Assembly: GCA_028285305.1 (NCBI GenBank)
Contig: JANQPV010000020.1
Location: 62,001 to 126,000 of the forward strand
Origin: Alphaproteobacteria bacterium
GTDB lineage: Bacteria; Pseudomonadota; Alphaproteobacteria; SMXP01
Direction of reading: 5' to 3'
DNA length: 64,000 bases
Below the pieces are notes generated by a model that worked only from the letters and a program-made list of their open reading frames with translations, was not told where the DNA came from and searched no databases. Position numbers and translations under genes: made by a program. Within the stretch, counting starts at the first letter, position 1; each line of letters begins with the position of its first letter. This document shows, one piece after another, positions 41,862-50,333 of this stretch.

Positions 41862-42986
41862 TTAGAATCCGCGTAGTTTTGCGTAGCGGTCTCTGTGGTA
41901 GGCTTGATTACCGTACAGAGCTTCAAGTACGCGGGCGCGCTTGAGGTAGAAGCCCGCGTCAAACTCATCGGTCATGCCGATACCGCCGTGGATCTGTATC
42001 AGTTGGTTGGACATTTCGTGGAGAAAGTCGCCGACCTTTGCTTTGGACAAAGAGCACAGTTCGGCCGTATTGTCCGCACCTTCATCGATCGCCTGGAGCG
42101 CTGCCTCCGCACACGAACGGGCGAGTTCGAGCCCGCCGAAAAGCTCCGCTGCGCGGTGCCCCAACGCTTGGAAAGAGCCAATGACTTTGCCGAATTGCTC
42201 GCGGGTCTTGAGATAGTCAAGCGTCATGTCAAATGCCTGTGCGCTCGTGCCTAACATCTCAGCCCCAACACCGGCTCGGGCGCGATCTAGAACAGTTTCA
42301 ACGAGTGTGTATCCTTGGTCCTGGTTACCAATTATTGCTTCAGGGCCGACAGTTGTCCCATCGAGGGTGATCTGAGCGTAGTTTCGACCGTCCATCATCG
42401 GCATGGGCGTACGCTGAACCTCTGCTGCCGGAACCAAAAGAAGCGTTTGTCCGTCTGGGTCAGTTTCAGCACCACCGGTTCGGGCACTTACGATGAACGT
42501 CGTCGCGGTCATGCCTTCTTGGACGAATGACTTGGTTCCCGACAATGTGAAGCCGGCGCCATTCTTCTTAGCCCGCGTGATTGCACTTTCAGGCCGATGG
42601 CGGGGGGCCTCGTCGACGGCCAGGGCGAGAATCTCACTGCCATCCACCACCTTGGGGAGCAGCGCGGTCTTCTGCTCTTCGGAGCCTCCCAGCACCAGAG
42701 CCGACGCGCCAACATAGGCCGAAGCGAAAAGCGGCGACGGCGTGAGTTGACGGCCCATTTCTTCAAGGACCAAACCGAAGGTGAGGTAGCCAAGATCGGA
42801 TCCGCCATATTGTTCCGGCACTAAGATACCGGTCCAGCCCATCTCGACCATGGACGCCCAAAGGTTTGGATCAAACGACTGTCCCGCATCCCTCAGCTTG
42901 CGGAACGTCTCCACCGGCCCCTTGTCTGAGACCCAGGACTTGGCCTGATCGCGCAGGATAGATTGTTCTTCAGTCAGCGCTGCCAT
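41862..42986 (-). CDS. acyl-CoA dehydrogenase, subunit-like (374 residues)
   Basis: FAD-dependent acyl-CoA dehydrogenase. GWTGILVPEQYGGSDLGYL at about 50-68 is the family entry block, and the C-terminal QIHGGIGMTDEFDAGFYLKRA is normal, but at the place of the catalytic YEGT Glu the sequence is LYGNQAY (about 357-363), without Glu. It directly follows a second acyl-CoA dehydrogenase (three-base gap). Such adjacent pairs form alpha2beta2 enzymes in actinobacterial steroid side-chain degradation, where only one subunit is catalytic. The same arrangement here is inference. Substrates could be branched or ring-bearing acyl-CoAs. Confidence 0.92.
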   Translation of the reverse strand: MAALTEEQSILRDQAKSWVSDKGPVETFRKLRDAGQSFDPNLWASMVEMGWTGILVPEQYGGSDLGYLTFGLVLEEMGRQLTPSPLFASAYVGASALVLGGSEEQKTALLPKVVDGSEILALAVDEAPRHRPESAITRAKKNGAGFTLSGTKSFVQEGMTATTFIVSARTGGAETDPDGQTLLLVPAAEVQRTPMPMMDGRNYAQITLDGTTVGPEAIIGNQDQGYTLVETVLDRARAGVGAEMLGTSAQAFDMTLDYLKTREQFGKVIGSFQALGHRAAELFGGLELARSCAEAALQAIDEGADNTAELCSLSKAKVGDFLHEMSNQLIQIHGGIGMTDEFDAGFYLKRARVLEALYGNQAYHRDRYAKLRGF

Positions 42987-42989
42987 AGC

Positions 42990-44207
42990 TTATCCTTTTT
43001 GGGTGGTCTCAGGCAGGCCTAAGATATTCTTTGAGATGATGTTGTTTTGAACTTCGTAAGAGCCGCCATAGATCGACATGGCTTTGCCCCACAACAGCTC
43101 GCGAACGCTGTTGCGTTCTTCCTCAGTGAAGAGATCGCCCTCCCATCCCAAGCCTTGGCTGCCCATGATTTCCATCGTGAGCTCGGCCTTTGTTTGAGCA
43201 ACACGCGTGTTAGAGTTCTTCAATATGGACGCCGCCGCGCTCACTTCCACGTTTCCTTTGGCTTCCGCTTGAATGCGAGAGATGGTGAGATAGTGCGCCT
43301 GCTCGTCCATCAAATGCTTGACGAGCCGCTGGCGGAGATCGGCATCGGACAGCGTGCCGTCTTTGCTCACACCAACATAGCGCTTAGCCTTTTCGCCAAG
43401 GGATTCTTCGGTTACCGCGTCAGGACGGCGCGCGCTGGTTTGGCTCTGCCGCTCATGTTGAAGCAGACGTTTCACAACGCTCCAGCCATCGTTTACGTCC
43501 CCAAGCAGATCGTTTTTCTCCGCGTAGGCATCATTGAAATAGGTCTCGCAGAAGGGGGAGGCGCCGGAGATCAACTTGATGGGCCGCGTTTCCACACCTG
43601 GTTGATCCATAGGAAGAAGAACGAAACTGATCCCATCGCGCTTGCCCGCTTCGGGGTCGGTGCGCACCAGTGCACCGCACCACTGGGAAATGTCTGCGCC
43701 AGACGTCCATACCTTTTGTCCGTTCACCACATAGCGGTTGCCTTTGTCTTCCGCCTTGGTTTGAAGCGATGCCAAGTCCGATCCGGCGTTCGGCTCCGAC
43801 AATCCTAAGCACCAGCGGACCGCGCCACTTGCGATGCCGGGCAAGTGACGCTCTTTTTGGTCGTCCGTGCCGTACTCAAGGATTGTTGGTCCCACCATGG
43901 TCACGCCCATACCCGCCAGCATGGGGATGGGGTTAAAGGCGCCCGCCTTTGCCAACGCTTTAGCGACGACCTTGGCTTCTGGATGGCTTAGCCCCGCGCC
44001 GCCATATTCTTTGGGCCAGGTCGGTGCGCCCCAGCCTTTTTCCGCCAATTTCTGTCGCCATGTCTCAAAGTCACTCGAGCCGTCTCCGCCGCCCTCCAGG
44101 CCCACTTCGTAGCCTTTCAGGGACTTTGGGAAGTTGCTTTCGATCCAGGTTCGCGCATCGTCACGCACCGCCTCGAGATTTGCTTCTGCCGTCATCGGGT
44201 TTTCCAT
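42990..44207 (-). CDS. acyl-CoA dehydrogenase, subunit-like (405 residues)
   Basis: Second member of the adjacent pair. Blocks: GAPTWPKEYGGAGLSHPEAK (about 55-74), GLSEPNAGSDLASLQTKAED (FAD/substrate, about 136-155), KVWTSGADISQW and a C-terminal MSIYGGSYEVQNNI. The first Glu of YEGT is Gly here, with a Glu four residues later, as in several multi-subunit dehydrogenases. The start is ATG 44207; ATG 44195 is an alternative with better neighbours. It heads the minus-strand operon of two dehydrogenases, methyltransferase and the interrupted dehydrogenase. Electrons should go to ETF. Confidence 0.92.
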   Translation of the reverse strand: MENPMTAEANLEAVRDDARTWIESNFPKSLKGYEVGLEGGGDGSSDFETWRQKLAEKGWGAPTWPKEYGGAGLSHPEAKVVAKALAKAGAFNPIPMLAGMGVTMVGPTILEYGTDDQKERHLPGIASGAVRWCLGLSEPNAGSDLASLQTKAEDKGNRYVVNGQKVWTSGADISQWCGALVRTDPEAGKRDGISFVLLPMDQPGVETRPIKLISGASPFCETYFNDAYAEKNDLLGDVNDGWSVVKRLLQHERQSQTSARRPDAVTEESLGEKAKRYVGVSKDGTLSDADLRQRLVKHLMDEQAHYLTISRIQAEAKGNVEVSAAASILKNSNTRVAQTKAELTMEIMGSQGLGWEGDLFTEEERNSVRELLWGKAMSIYGGSYEVQNNIISKNILGLPETTQKG

Positions 44208-44329
44208 TAACGTGATTGTCTTGGTGCACAGGCATAAACGGGGATTTAAGGAAAATCCAGCCTTGCGCGCAATTGCCGCCCCCTGCGCGCCCCAAACAGC
44301 GTTCCGCTAATATGTATTTCGAAGTGTGT

Positions 44330-45334
44330 CTATTCCTGTCTGCCGTGTTGATGCACTTCGTGGCCGTCCGGATAGGTGGGCGTCCAGTCTTGGAGGAACG
44401 GCGGCTCGGCCACAAAGACCATGCTCTCGTTGATTGTATAGTTCACGGGATAGACTCCCATTGGTTTTGCCTCTCCGGACTTTATCCGCTCAAGGGTATC
44501 GCGAACGTCCTTCACGTACATGCGCTCCAGATTGGGGATGGTCCCTTTGTCATCAGAGTGAGCGCCGCGGAACCGGGTCTCCGGCCGGGTCTCCGTTTCA
44601 TTCAGGACCTTGTTCGCAGACTGAAGGAAATCGCCCAGATTTGCCTTTGGGAGGAAAGCCGTGACCACGCCGCTGGCGGTGATGAAATCGCCAGTGAACA
44701 TCATTTGGCGCTGTTTGTCATAGAGGGACACTGAATTGTCCGTGTGACCGGGCGTATAGAGAAGGACTAATTCGCGGCCACCGAGATCCATGACTGAACC
44801 GGGCTTGATCCATTCGCCCACTGTCCAAATGGGCGCCGCGACGGCCTCCGCCGAGCCCATATGCTGTTCCCAAGAGAGAGCGAGAGTGTCGCCGACGGCC
44901 TGTTCCCGCAAGTGGGGCACGTCGACAATGGCGATGCGTTCCCACTCGCCCTGGCCGGTATGATCATAGTGGAAGTGGGAGGGCATGAACGTAAGCGGTA
45001 GGTCCGTCAGAGAGCGGACCACCGGACGAATGTCATAGTGGCCGACACCCGCATCGAAGAGAAGGGCGCGGTTCTCCCCAATCAGGAGATAATTGAAGTT
45101 GTTCGCCCAGGAGCGGGGCTCGGCTATTGCATAGGTCAGCTCATCGATCTTTACCACGACGAAGTAGGCATCCTCTCCAAAAGGTTCGCCATCTTCGATA
45201 GTGGCGGCTGTTTTGACCGCTGGAACCGGCTCGCCGGTGGTCGCCAACGGAACAATAATGCGATGACGTTGCCAGACGCCCACTGCCGCTGCGACGGCGA
45301 GAACAATGGTCAGGCTTAGTAAGATACGAGTCAT
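44330..45334 (-). CDS. MBL-fold metallo-hydrolase, membrane anchored or exported
   Basis: 334-residue metallo-beta-lactamase-fold hydrolase. An N-terminal hydrophobic segment (about 4-20) acts as an uncleaved anchor or signal. The zinc motif H-x-H-x-D-H reads SHFHYDHTG with His120, His122, Asp124 and His125; LLYTPGHTDNSVSLYD gives the next His and FTGDFITASG the bridging Asp. A C-terminal His-rich HEVHQHGRQE could bind metal as well. The frame is open to 45391, but AGGGGGG just before ATG 45334 decides. It is alone and ends 122 bases after the acyl-CoA dehydrogenase operon start. Could be a lactonase, sulfatase or thioesterase. Confidence 0.9.
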   Translation of the reverse strand: MTRILLSLTIVLAVAAAVGVWQRHRIIVPLATTGEPVPAVKTAATIEDGEPFGEDAYFVVVKIDELTYAIAEPRSWANNFNYLLIGENRALLFDAGVGHYDIRPVVRSLTDLPLTFMPSHFHYDHTGQGEWERIAIVDVPHLREQAVGDTLALSWEQHMGSAEAVAAPIWTVGEWIKPGSVMDLGGRELVLLYTPGHTDNSVSLYDKQRQMMFTGDFITASGVVTAFLPKANLGDFLQSANKVLNETETRPETRFRGAHSDDKGTIPNLERMYVKDVRDTLERIKSGEAKPMGVYPVNYTINESMVFVAEPPFLQDWTPTYPDGHEVHQHGRQE

Positions 45335-45709
45335 GACGGGCCCCCCTTTTGTGCTTTTTTCCACTATTTCATATAGGGACGCTCGCGTCACGGTTGGGAA
45401 TTTGAGCTCGGCTTCTAGAGCACGCGCACCCGCCGCATTGGCATCGCATCGGAATCGGGTTGTCGAACGGCCGGACCATTTCGCCGCGATTGCACTTCAA
45501 AACCTCGAGCGCGTCGCCGGTCAGGAAATGAGCCGAAGTGAGGCTTTGATTCGCTGGAATCTCGAACCAAGTTGAACGCGTACTTTGGATCGACATGGCG
45601 TCCGGAACGGTCACGCGTTCTCTTAGGGTAAAGGTCTGAGGAAGCAGAACAGTGACTTTGGAAGATATCCATTTTGTTGCCGGGAGTCTCGGACGCAGGC
45701 TCCTGCAGA
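45335..45709. other. 375-base gap, possible gene remnant on the minus strand
   Basis: No accepted gene. A minus-strand open frame runs through most of it (45369 to 45863) and its part from about 45660 to 45420 reads like protein (LPQTFTLRERVTVP, SAHFLTGDALEVLKC, RPFDNPIPMRC), but it overlaps the regulator gene, lacks a ribosome binding site and ends in a Cys-rich low-quality tail. It may be a decayed gene. The promoter of the MBL-fold gene must also lie here. Confidence 0.35.
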
Positions 45710-46282
45710 CTAATCCTTTTCCGCTTTGCGCCTCAGGTAAGCCCGGGCCTTGTGGCGGGAGCCGCAGGTTTTCATGGAGCACCAGCGGCCTGACCGATTC
45801 TTGGTATGATCGTAGAACGCCCATCCGCAGGTCTCCAATTCGCAGCATTTGAAACGTTGCCAAGTTCCGTTGACCTGGCTCGCGAAGACGATTTCCATCA
45901 GTGCGCCGATGACTCCGGCTACACCTTCGTTGGTGGACCGTAAATCGGTTGTCCCGTCTTCATTCACCGCCATGTGGAAGGTTAGTTTTTTGACGAAGTC
46001 GTCGACGTCAGCGGCACCGGACGCCGGGTCAATCACAAAGCGCCTGAGGGCCTCTCGATAGTTTTGGAGCTGTTCGAGATCCTGTTGCAATAGAGTGCGC
46101 TGCCCTTTCCACAGTCCGGCTTCTCGGAGCCACCGGAGCGCGGATTGAGGGCTGGCCAAGTCTTCAAGACCCAACTCTCCCGACCAAGTGTTCAAAAAGC
46201 CATGCACGATTATCAACCGGCCTGGTGCCGCTTTGTCTTCAGTTCGAAAAATGGGAGCAGAGTGATTGGAAGTCTCAGTCAT
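45710..46282 (-). CDS. CGNR zinc-finger/ABATE-domain regulator
   Basis: 190-residue putative transcription factor. The N-terminal about 135 residues form an ABATE-type ligand domain (FLNTWSGELGLEDLASPQSALRW-like start, helical), and the C-terminus is a CGNR zinc finger: Cys147, Cys152, Cys168 and Cys173 with CGWAFYDHTKNRSGRWCSM. The signature CGNR itself reads CGSR, an Asn to Ser change at the DNA-contact position. It is divergent from a VOC gene, with the inverted repeat CTTTTACCA/TGGTAAAAG between them. Probably senses a compound and controls the VOC gene and itself. Confidence 0.88.
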   Translation of the reverse strand: MTETSNHSAPIFRTEDKAAPGRLIIVHGFLNTWSGELGLEDLASPQSALRWLREAGLWKGQRTLLQQDLEQLQNYREALRRFVIDPASGAADVDDFVKKLTFHMAVNEDGTTDLRSTNEGVAGVIGALMEIVFASQVNGTWQRFKCCELETCGWAFYDHTKNRSGRWCSMKTCGSRHKARAYLRRKAEKD

Positions 46283-46288
46283 GAGTCT

Positions 46289-46358
46289 CTTTTACCAGCA
46301 ATTGACTTTTAATGGTAATTTTGTCATTTTACTTTCTATCCTATTTAGATGGTAAAAG
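46289..46358. promoter_or_regulatory. inverted repeats in the CGNR/VOC divergent promoter
   Basis: CTTTTACCA (46289-46297) is repeated as TGGTAAAAG (46350-46358), one beside each start codon, with a third TGGTAA at about 46313 between them. The AT-rich middle should hold both promoters. Candidate binding sites for the CGNR regulator. Confidence 0.55.
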
Positions 46359-46367
46359 GAGGAAGGC

Positions 46368-46742
46368 ATGGCAAACGTTTCAATCAGCATCGATGTTCCT
46401 GATCTCAAGCAAGCTGTCGATTTCTATACCGGCGCCCTTGGCTGCCAACTGAGACCGAAACAGCCGAAATTCAATGCCGTGGTGACGGCAGGTCCCGTCG
46501 AGCTGCACCTGCTTCCCAACGAGGCAGGCAGTTGTCCTCACGAGTCGGCAGAAAAGGGGCGCTCTTATGAGCGGCATTGGACGCCGGTTCATCTCGACTT
46601 TCTGGTCGATGATGTTCCAGGCACTGTGGAAAAAGTGGTTGGATCCGGGGGTACCCACGAAGGTGGCGAAAAAGCCGATTGGGGAGAGATCGCCTATTGC
46701 GCCGATCCGTTCGGGAATGGGTTCTGTATCATCCGAGAGTAG
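46368..46742 (+). CDS. VOC family (glyoxalase-fold) protein
   Basis: 124-residue single-domain VOC protein. It starts NVSISIDVPDLKQAVDFYTG, has VELHLLPNEAG with one metal-ligand His, HLDFLVDDVPGTVEK with a second, and ends ADPFGNGFCIIRE with the Glu. GGAGGAAGG lies before ATG 46368. The divergent CGNR regulator suggests induced expression, as with many resistance or detoxification VOC proteins. Whether it is a lyase, dioxygenase or binding protein is not clear. Confidence 0.9.
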   Translation: MANVSISIDVPDLKQAVDFYTGALGCQLRPKQPKFNAVVTAGPVELHLLPNEAGSCPHESAEKGRSYERHWTPVHLDFLVDDVPGTVEKVVGSGGTHEGGEKADWGEIAYCADPFGNGFCIIRE

Positions 46743-46748
46743 TCGAGC

Positions 46749-47132
46749 CTAAACCTGAATATTCAGTTGAGAGAGATCCGGCATGGGGCCTTTCGGATCA
46801 ATGGGTGTAAGGGCGGTCATGAGGCCCACGGGCTCTCTGACCGTGACGATATAGGTCATGCTTCCGGTGACCTCTCCCTCCGCATGCGGAGCGCCCTTGG
46901 GGATATTCAATCTATCGCCTGCCGTGATCTCGACTCTTTTGTTGTCGCCGTCCAAAACGTAACCACCGCCGGCCACACAATAGCCGATGATGTCATAGTC
47001 ATGATGATGGATCGGCAACTCCGGCGAGGCGCCAGAGACATAGGTGGTCGGCCAAAAGCCGGTTTTGGCGATATCCTCCATCACTTCCGCGTGGGTGGAA
47101 AAGAAGTTCCGGTCGACAGTCATCTTGGCCAT
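46749..47132 (-). CDS. cupin domain protein
   Basis: 127-residue single cupin. Motif 1 PIHHHDYDIIGYCVAGGGYV (about 53-72) has three adjacent His, and motif 2 GDRLNIPKGAPHAEGEV (about 85-101) has the His for metal binding. The N-terminal helix resembles proteins annotated as cupin with no known activity. Small metal-binding cupins act as dioxygenases, isomerases or regulators. It converges closely (six bases) on the VOC gene and faces away from the operon starting at 47272. AAGGGAAA precedes the ATG. Confidence 0.88.
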   Translation of the reverse strand: MAKMTVDRNFFSTHAEVMEDIAKTGFWPTTYVSGASPELPIHHHDYDIIGYCVAGGGYVLDGDNKRVEITAGDRLNIPKGAPHAEGEVTGSMTYIVTVREPVGLMTALTPIDPKGPMPDLSQLNIQV

Positions 47133-47271
47133 GGCGTTTCCCTTTCTTTTGATCCGATCTTAGCATGCTAAGTCGCTGTGTAAATGAGGCGCGACGAAGA
47201 GATTGTGGCTTGTTTTTCAATCAAGCCTCGCTCAGGCCCCGCGCAGATCGGGATTGCTTGAACGGAACGAT

Positions 47272-47760
47272 ATGAGCCTCGAAACCATCTACTATATCAC
47301 TCAGATCATCGCCGTTGTCGCGGTCATCGCCTCTCTTCTGTTTGTCGGTCTTCAAGTTCGGCAAAACACAAAAGCGCAACATCTTGTTGCACAGCAGAAC
47401 TACTATTTCTCCAAGAACGAGTTTGTTGGACGGATCGCCGATGACCCTACGTATGCGGATATATATCGCAGGGGACTACAGAACCTGTACGATCTTTCTG
47501 AAACCGAACGTTGGCGGTTTGGCGCCATGATGCAGCTTTCTTTCGATACGGCATTGACCGGCTTCAAGAACCCGGACGCCTTAGGAGAGGGCATTGTTGA
47601 AGCTTGGGAAATCACGCTTCGTCCCGGTTCGATCCAGTGGTGGGAAAACGGCCGATCTCTTTATCCGGAAGATTTTCAAGCTTGGGTGGATAACGCGATC
47701 GAGTCTACTCAAAAAAATTCAAAACCACGTGCTGCTTCGACGACGGGAGGAAAGCTGTGA
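47272..47760 (+). CDS. hypothetical membrane-anchored protein
   Basis: 163-residue protein with one N-terminal transmembrane helix (IIAVVAVIASLLFVGLQVR at about residues 11-29) and a soluble helical domain with conserved-looking aromatic residues (NYYFSKNEFVGRIADDP, RWRFGAMMQLSFDTAL). This pattern, a helix then QVRQNTKAQ, recurs in small proteobacterial proteins of unknown role. The frame is open to 47203; ATG 47272 following GGAACG is a better start. It overlaps the serine hydrolase start by four bases, so the two may form a complex or be coupled. Confidence 0.75.
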   Translation: MSLETIYYITQIIAVVAVIASLLFVGLQVRQNTKAQHLVAQQNYYFSKNEFVGRIADDPTYADIYRRGLQNLYDLSETERWRFGAMMQLSFDTALTGFKNPDALGEGIVEAWEITLRPGSIQWWENGRSLYPEDFQAWVDNAIESTQKNSKPRAASTTGGKL

Positions 47761-48920
47761 ACGACACCATAGATACGCTGTTCCTGGCGGGCATACAAAG
47801 AGGCGACGTGCCGGGTGGCGTTGCGCAAGTGACGACGGGGGATGGTGTGACCTACGAGGGGGCGTTTGGCAGGCGGGTTATCGATCAGCCGGCTGAGATG
47901 TCGCTCGATACCACGTTTTGGATCGCGTCCATGACGAAAGCGATTACCAGCGCAGCCGCCGTTCAGCTTGTAGAACGAGGCAAGCTCGCTCTCGACGGCC
48001 CAGCGAAAGACGTGCTGCCGGAACTCGGCGACGTTCAGGTGCTCGAAGGTATTGACGCGGACGGTCAGCCAAGATCACGACCGCCCACTCGAGACATAAC
48101 CCTGCGGCATTTGCTCACTCACACCGCGGGCTTCTCTTATGAAATGTGGAACGCGGATATTCCCCGCTATAAGGAGGCCGTTGGCTTGCCAGCCACAAAC
48201 ACAGGCTCTAAAGATATGCTCCGTACTCCGCTGTTGTTCGATCCAGGGGCGCGGTGGGAGTACGGTATCAATATTGACTGGGCGGGGCTAATGGTGGAGG
48301 CCATGAGCGGACAGAAGCTCGGTGACTATTTCCGCGACAATTTCTTCGAGCCACTGGATATGGCAAATACGTCCTTCAAGATCACGCCACATATGCGCGA
48401 GCGGCTCGCCAAGGTTCATCATCGTCTCGAGGATGGCTCGCTGTTGCCTAATCTTGAGATGGAGCTGCCTCAAGAGCCGGAGTTCGAGCCGGGCGGGCAC
48501 GGGCTCTATAGTACGGCAGGTGATTACGCGCGGTTTATGCGGATGGTCCTGAACGGTGGCCGGGCGGATGACGGCACCCAAGTTCTTTCGCCGGAGTCCG
48601 TTGGTCTTCTTTCCAAGAACGCCATGGGCGACACCCGGGTGACGCCGATGACGTCGGTCAGCGCTCAAATGTCGAATGATGCGGAGTTCTTTCCCGGCCT
48701 CGATAAGCGCTGGAGCCTGGGCTTCATGACCAACGAGGAGGACGCGCCCACAGGCCGCTCGGCGGGAAGCCTGGCCTGGGCCGGCATCGCCAATTGCTAT
48801 CATTGGATCGACCCAAAGAAAGGCGTTGCCGGCGTGCTGCTGACCCAAATCCTGCCGTTCGCGGACGAACGGGCATTGAAGCTGTTCTATGATTTTGAAA
48901 CGGCGGTGTATGGCGACTGA
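47757..48920 (+). CDS. serine hydrolase of the beta-lactamase class C/EstB family
   Basis: 387-residue penicillin-binding-like serine hydrolase, probably cytoplasmic because no signal peptide is seen. The S-x-x-K motif SMTK at 58-61 gives the nucleophile. LLTHTAGFSYEMWN at about 120-133 and WEYGINIDWAGLMVE carry the Tyr motif, and FEPGGHGLYSTAGDYARF the later HxG block. These are features of EstB-type esterases and transesterases acting on bulky esters. GTG 47757 overlaps the previous stop (GTGA). The MFS gene starts inside its last codons, so hydrolysis and transport are linked. Confidence 0.9.
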   Translation: MNDTIDTLFLAGIQRGDVPGGVAQVTTGDGVTYEGAFGRRVIDQPAEMSLDTTFWIASMTKAITSAAAVQLVERGKLALDGPAKDVLPELGDVQVLEGIDADGQPRSRPPTRDITLRHLLTHTAGFSYEMWNADIPRYKEAVGLPATNTGSKDMLRTPLLFDPGARWEYGINIDWAGLMVEAMSGQKLGDYFRDNFFEPLDMANTSFKITPHMRERLAKVHHRLEDGSLLPNLEMELPQEPEFEPGGHGLYSTAGDYARFMRMVLNGGRADDGTQVLSPESVGLLSKNAMGDTRVTPMTSVSAQMSNDAEFFPGLDKRWSLGFMTNEEDAPTGRSAGSLAWAGIANCYHWIDPKKGVAGVLLTQILPFADERALKLFYDFETAVYGD

Positions 48921-50166
48921 GAGCACCGATGAATCAGCGGATCATCACCCCCAACGCCTGACCCAGGCCCGCCTCTACCTTCTGGCGGCGGCAAGTGCCG
49001 TTGTGACGGCGAACGCCTATTACATCCATCCAATCATTGCTCAAGTAGCGGACGATTTCGGCATCAGCGACGCCATGATCGGCATGGTGCCTGCGTTCAA
49101 TCAGATAGCCCTGGCACTTGGGATTTTTCTATTGTTGCCACTTGGCGATTGGATCAGCAATCGGCGCCTGACTTCGATCTTCGTGACCTGTCAGTTCTTG
49201 GCCATCGCGCTGATGGCGTTCGCCCAAGATTACCGATTGTTCGTGGCAGGATCGACTGTTCTTGGCTTCTTCACGATCGCGCCCTACTTGCTGCCCGCCT
49301 ATGTCTCCAAGCGGGTGGACCCTGCGCAATTGGGTCAAGTAAATGCGATCCTCACGGTGGGGATCATGATGGGGATCCTGCTTGCCCGTGCAGGATCCGG
49401 TTTTCTTGGCGAACATTTCGGGTGGCGGACGGTTTACGTGGTGGCGGCGAGCGTGATGCTGATCGTTTCCATTTTGCTGCCTCTCATCATGGAAGAACGT
49501 GTCGGCGGCGGTGAGCCGGACCCTTCGCGGAGTTATCGGGGCCTGCTATTGTCGCTGGGTTCGATCATTCGCCACTATCCAGAGATCCTCCGTTCCGGTA
49601 CGATCCAAGGTCTCAGCTTCGGTATTTTCCTGTCCGTTTGGATGGGGCTTGGACTGCACCTAACGAGTCCGGACATGGGCTACGGCGTGGATGTCGTCGG
49701 CTACTTGGCGGTGTTTTCCATCCTCAATCTCTTCACGACACCTTTCCTGGGCAAATTGGCGGACCGACTGGGGGCCAAGCGGGCAAGGGTCGGCTTTGCC
49801 GGCTTGCAGCTGGTGGGCGTTGCCTTGCTGCTCTTCACCGGCCACAGTCTTTGGTGGCTCGTTCTCCCCATTCTGCTGATGAATTTTGCCGGACCTCTTG
49901 TGGATATTACCGGGCGCATGACGTTCCTGTCTCAGGATCCGGACATCCGTACACGGTTGATGACAATCTACATTGTGATGATGTTTGTGGGCGGAGGCGC
50001 CGCCAGCTGGGCTGGGACCGCCGCTTACGATTGGGGCGGGTGGATCGCCAATGCCGGCCTGGCGGTTTGTCTGTCGATCTCGGCTCTCGGTTTGGCAATT
50101 TGGAGCTATTGGGAGGAGAAAGTGACCCAAGAGGAGAATTCGACGGGGGATCCACCTCTCCCTTGA
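48910..50166 (+). CDS. MFS transporter
   Basis: 419-residue twelve-helix major facilitator of the drug:H+ antiporter or sugar efflux type. Features: NAYYIHPIIAQVADDFGISD at helix 1, LPLGDWISNRRLTSIF (motif A) and ILLARAGSGFLGEHFGWRTVY (motif C-like, shown here broken by its ends ILLARAGSG and GWRTVY). ATG 48910 overlaps the previous gene by eleven bases; ATG 48889 is possible too. The last residues (PPLP) and its TGA come from the left end of the palindromic element 50155-50321, so insertion of that element probably replaced the original C-terminus. Confidence 0.9.
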   Translation: MATESTDESADHHPQRLTQARLYLLAAASAVVTANAYYIHPIIAQVADDFGISDAMIGMVPAFNQIALALGIFLLLPLGDWISNRRLTSIFVTCQFLAIALMAFAQDYRLFVAGSTVLGFFTIAPYLLPAYVSKRVDPAQLGQVNAILTVGIMMGILLARAGSGFLGEHFGWRTVYVVAASVMLIVSILLPLIMEERVGGGEPDPSRSYRGLLLSLGSIIRHYPEILRSGTIQGLSFGIFLSVWMGLGLHLTSPDMGYGVDVVGYLAVFSILNLFTTPFLGKLADRLGAKRARVGFAGLQLVGVALLLFTGHSLWWLVLPILLMNFAGPLVDITGRMTFLSQDPDIRTRLMTIYIVMMFVGGGAASWAGTAAYDWGGWIANAGLAVCLSISALGLAIWSYWEEKVTQEENSTGDPPLP

Positions 50167-50321
50167 GGGGAGGTCAAAAAAAATGGTCCGTAGCTGCAAT
50201 TTTTTGGGTGGGGGATTGTGCCTTCGCATCTATGGACTTTTATTGCAGTCGGTAGGTGATGAACCCCACCCGAAAAATCATTCACTTGCTCTGATTTTTC
50301 GGCCTCCCCTCAAGGGAGAGG
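50155..50321. repeat. palindromic MITE-like repeat element
   Basis: A 167-base element with 19-base perfect terminal inverted repeats, CCTCTCCCTTGAGGGGAGG (50155-50173) and its complement at 50303-50321. Inside, ATTTTT-t-GGGTGGGG (about 50198-50212) and CCCCACCC-g-AAAAAT (about 50263-50277) pair as well, so most of the element folds back on itself. Each end is in turn a small hairpin. No coding content. It looks like a non-autonomous transposable repeat, probably present elsewhere in the genome. Confidence 0.7.
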
Positions 50322-50333
50322 CGATTTCTCTTT

